Below are positions 25,050-35,377 of a stretch of DNA of 51,455 nt, in pieces (the first letter of the stretch is position 1; every line of letters starts with the position of its first letter). Source of the stretch: Bacteroidales bacterium (lineage in GTDB: Bacteria > Bacteroidota > Bacteroidia > Bacteroidales > VadinHA17). The position numbers and the translations under genes were made by a program. The DNA lies in assembly GCA_029932855.1 (NCBI GenBank), contig JAOZPG010000009.1, positions 22,864 through 74,318 on the forward strand, written 5' to 3'. The notes beneath the pieces are model-generated. The model did not search any database, had not been told where the DNA came from, and worked only from the letters and a program-made list of their open reading frames with translations.

Positions 25050-25821
25050 GCTCTTCCACCAATTTTGATTGCAGTTCTCCGGCACTCAGTCTTTTTGACA
25101 GTTGCCCATCAACAGATAGCGATATTTCCCCGGTCTCCTCAGATACTATTACTACCACTGCATCAGCCTTTTCAGTTATCCCCACTGCTGCCCTGTGCCT
25201 CATACCATATTTTGCAGAAAGGTAAATATTCTCTGCTGTCGGCAACTGACAACGCGCAGCCTTTATCCTCTTATGCACAATTATCATGGCCCCGTCATGC
25301 AGCGGACTGTTCTTGAAAAATATAGCTTCAATAAGACGTGATGATATATCTGCATTAATTTCATCTCCCGTTTCCAGTACCTGGTCCAGTTCAGACTTCC
25401 TGGCAATAACTATAAGAGCCCCTGTCCTGCTTGCTGACATGCTCTCACAGGCCTTGACAATACTGATAATCTCACTGCTGGCAGTCTCGGGTAAATCAGT
25501 TGAGAACCTTGTTGAAAGAGAAAGCCAGTGTGGCAACCTGTATTTTCCTCCCAGTATAAGCAAAAATCTCCTGATCTCCTGTTGAAAAACAATAATAAGC
25601 GCAATTACACCAACACCAATGAACTGCCCCAGGATGGAACTAAGTAGCTCCATATGCATTGCTTTTACAAGCAACCAGAAAAGGTAAACTGCAAATATTC
25701 CTACGAAAATATTTATTGCAATGGTCCCCTTTATCAACCTGTACAGCTGAAATAACAAGAGGGCCACAAGAAAAATATCCAACAGATCAAGTAAACTGAT
25801 ATGTATAAATGATAATAGCAT
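25042..25821 (-). CDS. cdaA: Diadenylate cyclase CdaA (c-di-AMP synthase)
   Basis: A 259-residue membrane enzyme making c-di-AMP from two ATP. Three transmembrane helices occupy about 10-80. The DAC domain follows, with catalytic LHDGAMI (DGA at 176-178) and GMRHRAA (RHR at 208-210) motifs. In Bacteroidota c-di-AMP is linked to osmotic and cell-envelope control. The gene follows folP by 49 bases on the same strand, a neighbour pair I recall as common in this phylum, and its end overlaps plsY. Confidence 0.93.
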   Translation of the reverse strand: MLLSFIHISLLDLLDIFLVALLLFQLYRLIKGTIAINIFVGIFAVYLFWLLVKAMHMELLSSILGQFIGVGVIALIIVFQQEIRRFLLILGGKYRLPHWLSLSTRFSTDLPETASSEIISIVKACESMSASRTGALIVIARKSELDQVLETGDEINADISSRLIEAIFFKNSPLHDGAMIIVHKRIKAARCQLPTAENIYLSAKYGMRHRAAVGITEKADAVVVIVSEETGEISLSVDGQLSKRLSAGELQSKLVEELK

Positions 25822-25870
25822 GTATCCGTATTAATAACAAACCTACATTTTTTTTATAAAATTAAAACTA

Positions 25871-26761
25871 TTACTGAGTAAAGCTAAAAGAATTTAGTTT
25901 AGATATTAGTTCAATCGCCTCCCTGGCAGCCTTAACATCATGAACCCTTAAAATATCTGCCCCATTCATCAGTGCCCAGCTATGTGCTACAGTGCTTGCA
26001 TTTAATGATTCTTCCGTCTTAATATTAAGCAGGCGGCTTATCATTGATTTCCGTGATATCCCTACAATCAGTGGTGAATCGAGGATTGCAAATTCTTTAA
26101 GTTCAGCCAGCAGCCTGTAATTATGATCAAGAGCCTTTCCAAAACCAAATCCTGGATCTACAAGAATATCTTTTACTCCCATAAGGTTCAGTTCGAATTT
26201 CTTCTCAGCCAGGAACTTAATAACGTCCTGAACCACATCGTTATACCGGGGATCATCCTGCATGTTCTCAGGCACACCCTGCATATGCATAAGGATATAG
26301 GGCACCTGGAGCCTTGCAATAGTTTCAAACATTGTCCTGTCAATTGATCCTGCAGAGATATCATTTATAATGTCTACCCCAAAATCCTCAACCACCCGCT
26401 TTGCTATCCCGGCCCTGAAGGTATCAACTGAAACATAAAGCTCCGGAAAATCTTTTCTGGCAACTGAAAGTACCGGTACCAGCCTGGACATCTCTTCATC
26501 CTCACTTATAATCTTTGCACCCGGCCTTGAGGAAAAAGCTCCTATATCAATGATATCCACCCCCTGCCCTGCCATCATCTCCAGGTTTTCTTTTATTGAA
26601 GCTTTAGTATTATTCCTCCCTGCATCATAAAAAGAATCGGGTGTTGCATTAATTATACCCATAAGCTTCGGTGTATTAAAGCTATACATCTCCCCCCTCA
26701 GATTGATACTCATTGCTGTCTTCCCAAATGCAGTCCCTGCTTTTTGAAATCCTTTTTCCAT
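25871..26761 (-). CDS. folP: Dihydropteroate synthase
   Basis: A 296-residue folate enzyme joining p-aminobenzoate and dihydropterin pyrophosphate; its substrate pABA derives from chorismate. MGIINATPDSFYDAGR, IDIGAFSSRPGA, INDISAG, and the C-terminal RVHDVKAAREA loop are diagnostic. About 25 residues precede the usual FNTPKLMGI start; Met at about residue 19 is another possible start. Probably transcribed with cdaA. Confidence 0.93.
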   Translation of the reverse strand: MEKGFQKAGTAFGKTAMSINLRGEMYSFNTPKLMGIINATPDSFYDAGRNNTKASIKENLEMMAGQGVDIIDIGAFSSRPGAKIISEDEEMSRLVPVLSVARKDFPELYVSVDTFRAGIAKRVVEDFGVDIINDISAGSIDRTMFETIARLQVPYILMHMQGVPENMQDDPRYNDVVQDVIKFLAEKKFELNLMGVKDILVDPGFGFGKALDHNYRLLAELKEFAILDSPLIVGISRKSMISRLLNIKTEESLNASTVAHSWALMNGADILRVHDVKAAREAIELISKLNSFSFTQ

Positions 26762-26878
26762 ATGTCAATAAATTACAGAATTTGTTGAAAAAACCTAAAT
26801 AAATAATTCACTGCATTTTCTTTCGTGATGAATTTTTCGGTTTAACTTTATGCAAAAATAAAAAAAGACTGATTAGAA

Positions 26879-27565
26879 GTGAAATTTATTGTTATAGAAG
26901 GTCTTGACGGGGCAGGAAAATCAACCCAGATAAAACTTTTGAGTAAGGAATTTGCTGCACATAACCTGAACTTTTTTTATCTTCATTTTCCAAGAACGGA
27001 CTCACCGGTCTTTGGAGAACTGGTAGCACGCTTCCTCAGGGGAGAATTCGGAAAAAACGAAGATGTTAACCCCTACCTGGTGGCCCTGATATATGCAGGA
27101 GACAGGAATGATGCGGCAGCACTTATCAATAAACATCTAAATTCAGGTGACTATGTTATTGTGGACCGTTATGTTTACTCAAATATTGCTTACCAGTGTG
27201 CCAAGTTAAGCAATTATGATTCCAGGAAAAAGCTAATGGAATGGATACTTAACCTGGAATACAACTACTATAATATCCCTCAGCCCGACATAAGCCTTTT
27301 CCTGGATGTTCCCAATAAATTCACAAAAGAGAATTTAACAAGCTCCAGAAAAGGTGATGACAGGAACTACCTGAACGGAAATATTGATATCCATGAAAAT
27401 GACCTTGATTTTCAGGACAGGGTAAGAAATATATACCTGGAACAGGCCCAAACAGATGAAAAGTTCGAGATAATAAATTGTAATTCAGATAAGAACAGAA
27501 TTTATCCTCCTGAAAAGATCTTCGAAATAATACTCGATAGACTGAAGCAAAAAATGATTTTATGA
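26879..27565 (+). CDS. tmk: Thymidylate kinase
   Basis: A 228-residue kinase phosphorylating dTMP to dTDP. The P-loop EGLDGAGKST is at about 7-16, DRYVYSNIAYQ is the DRY/H nucleotide-binding motif, and SLFLDVP precedes the lid region. The start codon is GTG; there is no ATG in a better position because the P-loop begins within seven residues. The stop overlaps the next gene's ATG (ATGA, 27562-27565), implying translational coupling. The sequence is longer than E. coli Tmk and has an unusual lid segment (KENLTSSRKGDDRNYL). Confidence 0.88.
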   Translation: MKFIVIEGLDGAGKSTQIKLLSKEFAAHNLNFFYLHFPRTDSPVFGELVARFLRGEFGKNEDVNPYLVALIYAGDRNDAAALINKHLNSGDYVIVDRYVYSNIAYQCAKLSNYDSRKKLMEWILNLEYNYYNIPQPDISLFLDVPNKFTKENLTSSRKGDDRNYLNGNIDIHENDLDFQDRVRNIYLEQAQTDEKFEIINCNSDKNRIYPPEKIFEIILDRLKQKMIL

Positions 27566-28818
27566 CCCCCATCGGCAAACATATGAAAATGCTGCTGATC
27601 ATTATTCGCATGGCAGCAGGATTCATTTTTATATTTTCCGGATTTGTAAAAGCTGTCGATCCTTTGGGATCGGCTTTTAAATTCCAGGATTACTTTACTG
27701 CCTTTAATCTGGATTTCTTATTTGACTTTTCCCTGTTTTTTTCTATTTTCCTTTCGGCGCTGGAATTCATAGTAGGTATATCACTGTTTTTTGATCTTAG
27801 ACATAAATATGGCGCCTGGGGAGCTTTATTATTTATGTCCTTATTCACTCCTCTTACATTTGTCCTGGCCATCACAAATCCTGTAAGCGATTGTGGTTGT
27901 TTTGGCGATGCCCTGATACTTACAAACTGGCAAACATTTTACAAAAACCTTATTATACTCTCACTTGTATTAATAACTTTCTATTACAGGAAGCAGTTTC
28001 TCCCCTTATATAAAGCCGGCACTGAATGGCTTGTTCTTGCATGCTTTATAGTTATCATTACAGGATTTTCTGCATACGGACTGAGACACCTGCCTCTTAT
28101 AGACTTCAGGCCATACAACGTGGGAGCATCTGTCATTGAAGGACTGGCAATACCTGACAATGCTGAACCTGACCTGTACAGCACCACACTTACATATGAA
28201 AAAAACGGGATCTTAAAAGATTTTTCCGAAGACAACTTTCCATGGCAAGACAGCAGCTGGCACTTTGTTGACCAGGAATCTGTACTGCTAAAAGAAGGTT
28301 ACCGTGCACCCATGCACGATTTCACAATCACATCATTCTCAGGGGAAGATATCAGCTATGATGTACTTGAAAACCCAGGCTACTCATTCCTTGTTGTAAG
28401 CAGGGAATTATCCGGTACAGCTAAGGGTTCTTTGAAAAAGATAAATGAACTGGCCCTTCCTTATGTCCTGGAAAAAAACATAGGCTTTTACGGTATCACT
28501 GCTTCGGGGGTTGATGAAACTGAAAAGTACTGGGATTCTCTGTATCCTGTTTTTAAGTTCTATTCCTGCGACGAAACCTGTCTTAAAACGATTATTCGTG
28601 CTAATCCGGGTGTATTGCTGCTTAAAGAAGGAGTCATAATTGGCAAATGGACATGGAAAGATATGCCTGAGGCAGCAGAATTTACAGAATACATGCTGGC
28701 CCATCAAATTACTGCAATAAGGAAAAACAGGGACAGATGGAAGATAATAACATTAAGCAGCCTGATATTGTTAATATGGATATTTGCCAAAGCCAGGACC
28801 AGCTATGCCAGGACCTGA
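27562..28818 (+). CDS. BT_3928/DoxX-family membrane protein
   Basis: A 418-residue membrane protein. The N-terminal part has a DoxX/MauE-like four-helix bundle (about 8-150) with FIFSGFVKAVDPLGSAFKFQDYF and the SDCGCFGD motif, both characteristic of the family named after Bacteroides BT_3928. A fifth helix follows (about 155-180), then a soluble domain (about 190-390) with a possible thioredoxin-like fold, and a last helix near the C-terminus. The role is unknown; the Cys-x-Cys motif suggests redox work, as with MauE. It overlaps tmk by 4 bases and is 66 bases from tpiA. Met8 is an alternative start. Confidence 0.82.
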   Translation: MTPIGKHMKMLLIIIRMAAGFIFIFSGFVKAVDPLGSAFKFQDYFTAFNLDFLFDFSLFFSIFLSALEFIVGISLFFDLRHKYGAWGALLFMSLFTPLTFVLAITNPVSDCGCFGDALILTNWQTFYKNLIILSLVLITFYYRKQFLPLYKAGTEWLVLACFIVIITGFSAYGLRHLPLIDFRPYNVGASVIEGLAIPDNAEPDLYSTTLTYEKNGILKDFSEDNFPWQDSSWHFVDQESVLLKEGYRAPMHDFTITSFSGEDISYDVLENPGYSFLVVSRELSGTAKGSLKKINELALPYVLEKNIGFYGITASGVDETEKYWDSLYPVFKFYSCDETCLKTIIRANPGVLLLKEGVIIGKWTWKDMPEAAEFTEYMLAHQITAIRKNRDRWKIITLSSLILLIWIFAKARTSYART

Positions 28819-28884
28819 AAATAATTGTTCTGCCATGCATTGATCAATAATAAAATTTATATATGTAATAATAAAACCTACAAA

Positions 28885-29643
28885 ATGAGAAAAAAAATCG
28901 TAGCAGGTAACTGGAAAATGAATACTAATTATGATAGCGGCCTGGAACTGGCACGCGAGATAAATGAAAAAGTTGCAAAAGCAAATCTTAAGGGAACCGG
29001 AATAATACTGGGAGTGCCCTTTATTTTAGTAGCTGATGTGGTAAAAAATGTTGATAAGGATAATATTGGAGTTGCAGCACAAAACAGCGCAGCATGGGAA
29101 AAAGGTGCTTATACCGGGGAAATATCTGCAGATATGGTAAAATCAACCGGGGCCGGATATGTAATACTGGGTCATTCTGAAAGGAGAAAATATTTTAAGG
29201 AGACAGAATCCATTCTTAAAGAAAAGACAGAGCTTGCACTGGCCAGTAATCTAGAAGTCATCTTCTGCTGTGGGGAAGTACTTGAGGAAAGGAATGATAA
29301 CAAGCATTTTGAGATAATAAAAAGACAGATAAGCGATTCTCTTTTTCATCTCAGCGCGGGGGAATTCAGTAATATAATAATTGCTTACGAACCAGTATGG
29401 GCAATAGGTACAGGAGTCACTGCAAGTTCGGACCAGGCCCAGGAGATGCACTCTTTTATAAGAAAACTTATAGCAGAAAAATTTGGTGATGAACTGGCCG
29501 GCAATACAACTATCCTGTATGGCGGAAGCTGTAACCCGGGCAATGCCAGAGAATTGTTCAGCAATCCTGATGTTGACGGGGGACTTATAGGTGGTGCTTC
29601 CCTTAAAGCAGACGACTTTATTAAGATAATAGAATCCTTTTAG
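28885..29643 (+). CDS. tpiA: Triosephosphate isomerase
   Basis: A 252-residue glycolytic enzyme interconverting DHAP and glyceraldehyde 3-phosphate. The start [13 protein letters not shown] contains the active-site Asn and Lys, LGHSERR the catalytic His, [11 protein letters not shown] the catalytic Glu, and [11 protein letters not shown] and GGLIGGASL the phosphate site. The frame is open from 28825, but the chosen ATG gives the standard N-terminus. It is third in the tmk-BT_3928-tpiA unit. Confidence 0.95.
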   Translation: MRKKIVAGNWKMNTNYDSGLELAREINEKVAKANLKGTGIILGVPFILVADVVKNVDKDNIGVAAQNSAAWEKGAYTGEISADMVKSTGAGYVILGHSERRKYFKETESILKEKTELALASNLEVIFCCGEVLEERNDNKHFEIIKRQISDSLFHLSAGEFSNIIIAYEPVWAIGTGVTASSDQAQEMHSFIRKLIAEKFGDELAGNTTILYGGSCNPGNARELFSNPDVDGGLIGGASLKADDFIKIIESF

Positions 29644-29829
29644 TTCAGATGATCAAACAAAACAAGTACTATGGAGCCTGGCAGGTCCCGGACTAAATTA
29701 ATGCGAAAGCTGAGCTGAAGATATCTCACTCAGATATTCACAGGCAAGTCCGTATTTATGAATGAGAAAAAAAAATTACTTATATTCAGAATAATTTAAT
29801 CAGGAATTCATAATAAATAAATATCACCT

Positions 29830-32800
29830 GTGTACAGCTTAAGATACTATACTGCATTCCTTATCTCATTAATGTTTTTCCCGCAGCTAAATGCCCAGCA
29901 AATTAAAAGCCTGCCTGATGATCATGAAACATTTATTGAGGAATTCATTAATATGATGTCAGTAAGGATAAGTGATAAAAACCAGGCTCCCCTGGATGAG
30001 TTCACTGCTTATTACCGTTCCGGGGCTTTCAGTGATGAGGAAAAGGATAATATCATAGCACTGTCAAATATGATGCTTGAAAGGAGAGCCCGGCCCTACC
30101 CTCATTTCATGGAATTTATTATCAGCCTCTCAACATTTAAGAAAACCGCACTTTCTGCAGATGAATTTAATGCATGGAAAAACGGACTCTTTGATTTGCT
30201 TGAGGACAGTAAATATTCCCTGAACAGGATTAATACATTCCTCGAGATGTCTCACCTGGCAAAGGCTGATGGTGTTCTATACAGATCGAGGACATTAAGC
30301 TGGCAAACAGAAGCTCAACAAATTAAAATGGTTTATGACAGCAGCCTGTCTTTCATCTGTAAAGATGTAATTCTTAAATGTTATTCACAAAGAGATAGCC
30401 TGGTCATTTACCAGACCTCGGGCATTTATGATCCCTCTTCCCAGATGTGGAAAGGTAAACAGGGAAAAGTTGACTGGAAAAGGGCTGGTTTTAATGAGAA
30501 TGAGATATATGCCCTTTTAAGTAATTACAGTATAGACATGACTAAATCACACTACAGTGCCGATTCTGTTGTTTTTACACATCCCTCATATTTTCCTGAT
30601 GGCGAAAAAGGGGTACTGATGGACAGGGCTAAAGTTACAAGTAGTCCTGACAGAGCCAGTTTCCCGGTTTTTGAATCATATGAAAACAGGCTTTATATTA
30701 AGAATATCTTTCCCGATATCGACTATGAAGGTGGCTTACAGGTATTCGGTGCAAGTGTTAAGGGTACCGGAGATGAATATGAACCGGCAAAGATAAGGAT
30801 ATATAAAAATGACAGCCTTAAAATGCTTGTTAATACTTCATCTATACTGATAAAAGGCAAAAGCTTAATAAGTAAACAGGCTTCTATTTCCTTGTATATA
30901 GAAAATGACTCAATATTTCATCCTAACATAGGATTTAACTACAAGCTTGACAAACGTGAAGTATCACTGTTTCAGACCGATAACATACTTACCTCTGCTC
31001 CCTATTTCAATTCATATCATATGATAGATATGAAATTCGATCAGCTTGTATGGAAGCTGGATGATCCTGTTATTAGGCTCAGTTATTCAAGGGGATCTTC
31101 ACAGGGACAAGCCTGGTTTACATCGTCTTCATATTATAATGAAAACTATTATTTTAAGATGCAGGCCCTCGATGAAATACATCCCTTGTTTTTGTTGAAA
31201 AAATTCTCTGAATGGTATTATTCTGATGAATTTCCTATCTCTGAACTTGCTGACTGGATGGGGAAACCTCAATACCAGATCGAGCACCTGGTAACAAGGA
31301 TGGCTCTGGATGGTTTTGTTTTTTATACTCCTGAAACAGGAATGGTTACAATAAAACAAACACTCATTAATTACCTGGCAGCAAATGGCGGTAATATTGA
31401 TTATGATGTTATAAATTTTTTCTCTTCTGTAAGGGCCCCCATGGATAATGCCAGGCTGAACCTGGAAACTAATGACTTAACAATTTATGGAATACCGGGT
31501 GTGTCTATAAGTGACTCTCAGAATGTTGATATAATACCTTCAAATAACAGGATAATCCTAAAGAAGAACAGGGATTTTGATTTCTCAGGAAAGGTGCAGG
31601 CGGGCATGCTTAGTTTTTATGGCGATGGTTTTACTTTTCGCTATGACTCATTTAAAATAAATCTCCATAACATTGACTCTCTCAATATGCTTATACTGGG
31701 AGAAGAAACTGATGACTATGGGAACCTGCTCGCAGTGAAGGTTCACAACAATATTGAAAATATTACAGGCGAACTGTTGATAGATCATCCTTTAAACAAA
31801 TCCGGGCTTGAAAATTTTGAAGATTTTCCATCTTTTGAGAGTACGGCAAAATCATTCGTCTTTTATGATATTACAGTAGGGATGGATTCCACCGTCTATG
31901 ACAAGGATGTTTTTTATTACCAGTTAAATCCTTTCATACTGCATGATCTTACAAAACTGGAACGAGAAGACCTTAGATTTGACGGAGAGTTTCATGCAGG
32001 CAGTGTTTTTCCTGTTCTCCATGACGACCTTGCAGTGCAGGAAGACCTGTCTCTGGGATTCAGGCACAGCACAAATACCGAAGGGATAGAGGTTTATAAC
32101 GGACTGGCTACATATTATGACGAAATTATTTTAAGCAATAATGGAATTGAAGGAAAAGGGAAACTGGTCTTTATGAACTCCACGACATATTCAGATAATT
32201 TCCGTTTTCATCCCGACTCAATGATGGCAGATGCAAATAACTTCATGATTGAAAAAGACTCCCTCGATCCGAAATTTCCTTATGTCTCGGGGCATGATAA
32301 CAGGATAAAATGGTATCCTTCCAAAGATGAATGGTATTGCTATAAAAAAGATGAGAACCTGAATATATTTAACGATGATATAGAATTTTCAGGCAATCTG
32401 ATAATGAGTTCAAAAGGCATAAACGGCACAGGAACAATTTATATTGAAGATGCAGAAATACAATCAACTGATATTCAATATTCTGATATATCGTTTCAGG
32501 CAGATTCCTCAAATCTTAAAATAAGAACTGAAGACCGGAAAGGATACTCAATTGTTGCAGACCAGGTTTCTGCAAATGTAAATATTAAAGAACAGAGCGG
32601 AATTTTCCAAAGTTATAATGACACGGTACCTCTTTTGTTCCCTGAAAAAAATTACATAAGTGCAGTTGACCTGCTGATGTGGGATATGGCATCAAACAAG
32701 ATAAACATGATAAACCAGGATCCAAGGAATGATGCCTATAAGCTGGGATCATATTATAATGAGGATAGCTGGACAAAGAGCCCCACATTTGTTTCCATGA

Positions 32801-34344
32801 ACCCTAGGACAGATACAATTGGTTTTGCTTCCGATTCAGCCGTATATAAGCTCGACGACCATGTGCTAACTGCATACTATGTAGATTTCCTTGAAATTGC
32901 AGATGCTCATATCTTCCCGGGGGATAAATCACTTAGCCTTGAAAGAACAGGTTTTATGAAAGGATTTTCAAATGCAAGGATAATTGCAAACGGTAAACAC
33001 AAGATAATTGCCGATGAGATACATGTGCTCAGCAAATCAAATTATTACGGCTCAGGCTTCTACGATTACATTGACAAAAACAAGAACTCACAAAGAATTA
33101 AGCTTGGGGATATAAAAATTAATAAAGCCGGTTTCACTTATGCACAGGGAGAAATAAGTATCCCTGACAGTTTTATGCTCAGTCCTCATTTCTGGTTCGA
33201 CGGAAGAGTCATCCTGGATGCTGAAAATGAATTACTACACTTTTCAGGGGGTGTTAAACTAAATCATGTTTGTGATTCCATATCAAGAAACAGGATAAGA
33301 TTTTCAGCTGATATAGACCCTGATAATGTTATGATCCCTATTAGTGAGAAAACAAAAACGCCTGATGCAAAATCATTATATAAAGGAATATATATAACCA
33401 GCATGTTCCCTGAATTCTATACTGCATTCTTTTCCCCAAGAAGATCATATAGCGACCAGGCTGTAAGCACCGCCCATGGCTATCTGATCTTCGACGAGAA
33501 AACAGGCAGTTACAAACTTGGAAGCAGGGAAAAACTGATGGATCATTCCCTGCCGGGAAGCCTTCTGACACTGAAAAAAAGCAACTGCAAATCATATGGC
33601 GAGGGTAAACTTGACCTGGCAATTGAATTACACCAGGTTAAACTCACCTGTGTTGGTAATATCGTAAATGACACTGAAAAAAATGAAACAAGACTTGATG
33701 TCTTACTGGGCCTGGATTTCTTCTTCTCTGAAGAGGCTCTGCAAATAATGGCAGAAGAGATAAATTCTAAACCTACTTTAAAAGCAGTAAACATGTCTGC
33801 AAGAGTTTATAATCATGGTATTAACGAGCTTCTGGGAATGAGCCAGGCACAAAAGCATAAGAATGAATCTATGCTTATCGGTTCAATTGGTGAAATTCCA
33901 TCCAGCCTTTCACATAGCCTGATGTTAAGCAAACTGGAGCTTAAATGGAACAAAGACCTTCAATCATATGTATCTGAGGGACAAATAGGTATTGGTAATA
34001 TCAATGGCAAGCCGGTAAACAGGCTGCTTGATGCCTATGTTGAGATTCAGAAAAAAAGAAGTGGTGATATACTGGATATTTATCTTAAGCTGGATAATAA
34101 TAGCTGGTATTATTTTGGCTATACCAGGGGAGTTATGCAGGCTTATTCAAGCAACCCTGACTTCCTGGATCTGCTGGTATCCACGAGCAATAAACAACGC
34201 ACAATGAATGTGAAAAGCGGGGAAGTAAGCTATATATACATGGTTGCCTCTGACAGGAAATTATCAAACTTCAGGAAAAGAATGAGAATGGTACAGAATG
34301 GCGAACAAGCTGTTGAAGACACCGGGGATGAAGCAGGGCAATAA
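29830..34344 (+). CDS. Very large exported protein of unknown function
   Basis: A 1504-residue protein that I do not assign to a named family. A GTG start gives a convincing signal peptide (about 1-22, ending LNAQ); the next ATG would remove most of it. The N-terminal third is mixed helical, with a winged-helix-like stretch near 470-520 (ISELADWMGKPQYQIEHLVTRM). From about 540 to 1170 it becomes strand-rich, with recurring short units such as GKVQAGMLSFYGDGFTF and GIEGKGKLVFMNS. These suggest a long beta solenoid or jellyroll stack, as in the LptA/OstA type, but this is inference from pattern only. It is followed 17 bases later by rsmE. A large periplasmic or outer-membrane structural role is plausible. 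Confidence 0.8.
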   Translation: MYSLRYYTAFLISLMFFPQLNAQQIKSLPDDHETFIEEFINMMSVRISDKNQAPLDEFTAYYRSGAFSDEEKDNIIALSNMMLERRARPYPHFMEFIISLSTFKKTALSADEFNAWKNGLFDLLEDSKYSLNRINTFLEMSHLAKADGVLYRSRTLSWQTEAQQIKMVYDSSLSFICKDVILKCYSQRDSLVIYQTSGIYDPSSQMWKGKQGKVDWKRAGFNENEIYALLSNYSIDMTKSHYSADSVVFTHPSYFPDGEKGVLMDRAKVTSSPDRASFPVFESYENRLYIKNIFPDIDYEGGLQVFGASVKGTGDEYEPAKIRIYKNDSLKMLVNTSSILIKGKSLISKQASISLYIENDSIFHPNIGFNYKLDKREVSLFQTDNILTSAPYFNSYHMIDMKFDQLVWKLDDPVIRLSYSRGSSQGQAWFTSSSYYNENYYFKMQALDEIHPLFLLKKFSEWYYSDEFPISELADWMGKPQYQIEHLVTRMALDGFVFYTPETGMVTIKQTLINYLAANGGNIDYDVINFFSSVRAPMDNARLNLETNDLTIYGIPGVSISDSQNVDIIPSNNRIILKKNRDFDFSGKVQAGMLSFYGDGFTFRYDSFKINLHNIDSLNMLILGEETDDYGNLLAVKVHNNIENITGELLIDHPLNKSGLENFEDFPSFESTAKSFVFYDITVGMDSTVYDKDVFYYQLNPFILHDLTKLEREDLRFDGEFHAGSVFPVLHDDLAVQEDLSLGFRHSTNTEGIEVYNGLATYYDEIILSNNGIEGKGKLVFMNSTTYSDNFRFHPDSMMADANNFMIEKDSLDPKFPYVSGHDNRIKWYPSKDEWYCYKKDENLNIFNDDIEFSGNLIMSSKGINGTGTIYIEDAEIQSTDIQYSDISFQADSSNLKIRTEDRKGYSIVADQVSANVNIKEQSGIFQSYNDTVPLLFPEKNYISAVDLLMWDMASNKINMINQDPRNDAYKLGSYYNEDSWTKSPTFVSMNPRTDTIGFASDSAVYKLDDHVLTAYYVDFLEIADAHIFPGDKSLSLERTGFMKGFSNARIIANGKHKIIADEIHVLSKSNYYGSGFYDYIDKNKNSQRIKLGDIKINKAGFTYAQGEISIPDSFMLSPHFWFDGRVILDAENELLHFSGGVKLNHVCDSISRNRIRFSADIDPDNVMIPISEKTKTPDAKSLYKGIYITSMFPEFYTAFFSPRRSYSDQAVSTAHGYLIFDEKTGSYKLGSREKLMDHSLPGSLLTLKKSNCKSYGEGKLDLAIELHQVKLTCVGNIVNDTEKNETRLDVLLGLDFFFSEEALQIMAEEINSKPTLKAVNMSARVYNHGINELLGMSQAQKHKNESMLIGSIGEIPSSLSHSLMLSKLELKWNKDLQSYVSEGQIGIGNINGKPVNRLLDAYVEIQKKRSGDILDIYLKLDNNSWYYFGYTRGVMQAYSSNPDFLDLLVSTSNKQRTMNVKSGEVSYIYMVASDRKLSNFRKRMRMVQNGEQAVEDTGDEAGQ

Positions 34345-34361
34345 ACCACAAATATCTGGAA

Positions 34362-35063
34362 ATGCAGGTTTTTTACATAAGCAGGATTGAACCGGGATTA
34401 AATGTACTTAATGCCGAAGAATCACATCATTGTGCAAGGGTGTTAAAAATGCATAAGGGCGAAAAAGCCGGTTTCCTTGATGGTAAAGGCACTTTTGCCA
34501 CCGGTAATATTGCAGAACCACACCAAAAGCATAGCATGGTGGAAATACTTGAAATACACAAAGATCACAGAAAACGGCCATACTCTTTGCATATTGCCAT
34601 TGCTCCTACCAGGAATATTGACAGGTTTGAATGGTTTATTGAGAAATGTGTTGAGATAGGTATAGATGAGATAAGTCCTCTTTTATGTGAAAGATCTGAA
34701 AGAAGAATACTGAAAAACCAAAGGCTTAACAAACGTATTTTGTCGGCTATGAAACAGTCAATGAATGCCTTATGGCCAAAACTTAATGAACTGATGACAT
34801 TTGATGATTTTGTGACAGGTATCACCGGCACAAACAACTTTATTGCACATCTCGATGAAAGTAACCCCTCTCTGCTTAAGGACCAGGAACTTTATCATAC
34901 ATCAACATTAATAATGGTGGGACCCGAAGGAGACTTCTCTCCCCGTGAACTTAAACTGGCAAAAGAAAAAAATATCACCGCCGTAAGCCTTGGCCCCAAC
35001 AGGCTACGCACAGAAACTGCAGGCATTGTATGTTGCCATACTGTTAGTATTGTCAACCTGTAA
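34362..35063 (+). CDS. rsmE: 16S rRNA m3U1498 methyltransferase
   Basis: A 233-residue SPOUT methyltransferase modifying U1498 of 16S rRNA. The N-terminal PUA-like domain has the HHCARVLKMHKGEK segment. The C-terminal knot binds SAM, with MVGPEGDFSPREL and SLGPNRLRTETAGIV. The length is normal. It lies 17 bases after the 1504-residue gene and probably shares its transcript. Confidence 0.94.
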   Translation: MQVFYISRIEPGLNVLNAEESHHCARVLKMHKGEKAGFLDGKGTFATGNIAEPHQKHSMVEILEIHKDHRKRPYSLHIAIAPTRNIDRFEWFIEKCVEIGIDEISPLLCERSERRILKNQRLNKRILSAMKQSMNALWPKLNELMTFDDFVTGITGTNNFIAHLDESNPSLLKDQELYHTSTLIMVGPEGDFSPRELKLAKEKNITAVSLGPNRLRTETAGIVCCHTVSIVNL

Positions 35064-35237
35064 TCAGTTCATTCTCTCCAGTCTCAAAATCTCAAGTTTA
35101 GACATAAGCATTTTTAGCACTTCCTTAGGTACTTCAATCTCAATACCCGGTACTGACTCAACAACAGGGCGCAGGTGTGGACTCCCGGCTTTAATAATAT
35201 GACTATTACTGTTAAAAGGTGTAGATGTTTTATTCAT
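35064..35237 (-). CDS. Small basic protein downstream of the ECF sigma factor
   Basis: A 57-codon ORF starting at ATG 35237 and ending at TGA 35064-35066, directly against the rsmE stop. The product begins MNKTSTPFNSNSHIIKAG and ends with an amphipathic Leu/Met/Lys helix (EVLKMLMSKLEILRLERMN). The pattern of a flexible N-terminus and helical tail looks like a real small protein, not noise. It lies 140 bases downstream of the sigma gene on the same strand, so it may be a small regulator of that factor. It is too short for a typical anti-sigma domain, has no transmembrane segment, and I recognise no family. Confidence 0.5.
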   Translation of the reverse strand: MNKTSTPFNSNSHIIKAGSPHLRPVVESVPGIEIEVPKEVLKMLMSKLEILRLERMN

Positions 35238-35377
35238 AGGCAAATTTCAGGCTTTGTTCTATGAATATAACGACAGACTTATTTCTATATTATTTAATAC
35301 GGAAAAAATAATTCAAAAAAATGTTCTCTCCTCTATGAATGTCATATAAGAAGGCATGAAGGAAGCCTAATATATCC

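Noticed and set aside
29644-29829. Riboswitch or RNA gene upstream of the 1504-residue protein
   Set aside because: Only a weak 6-bp hairpin around 29720-29740 is visible and no known RNA motif is recognised.
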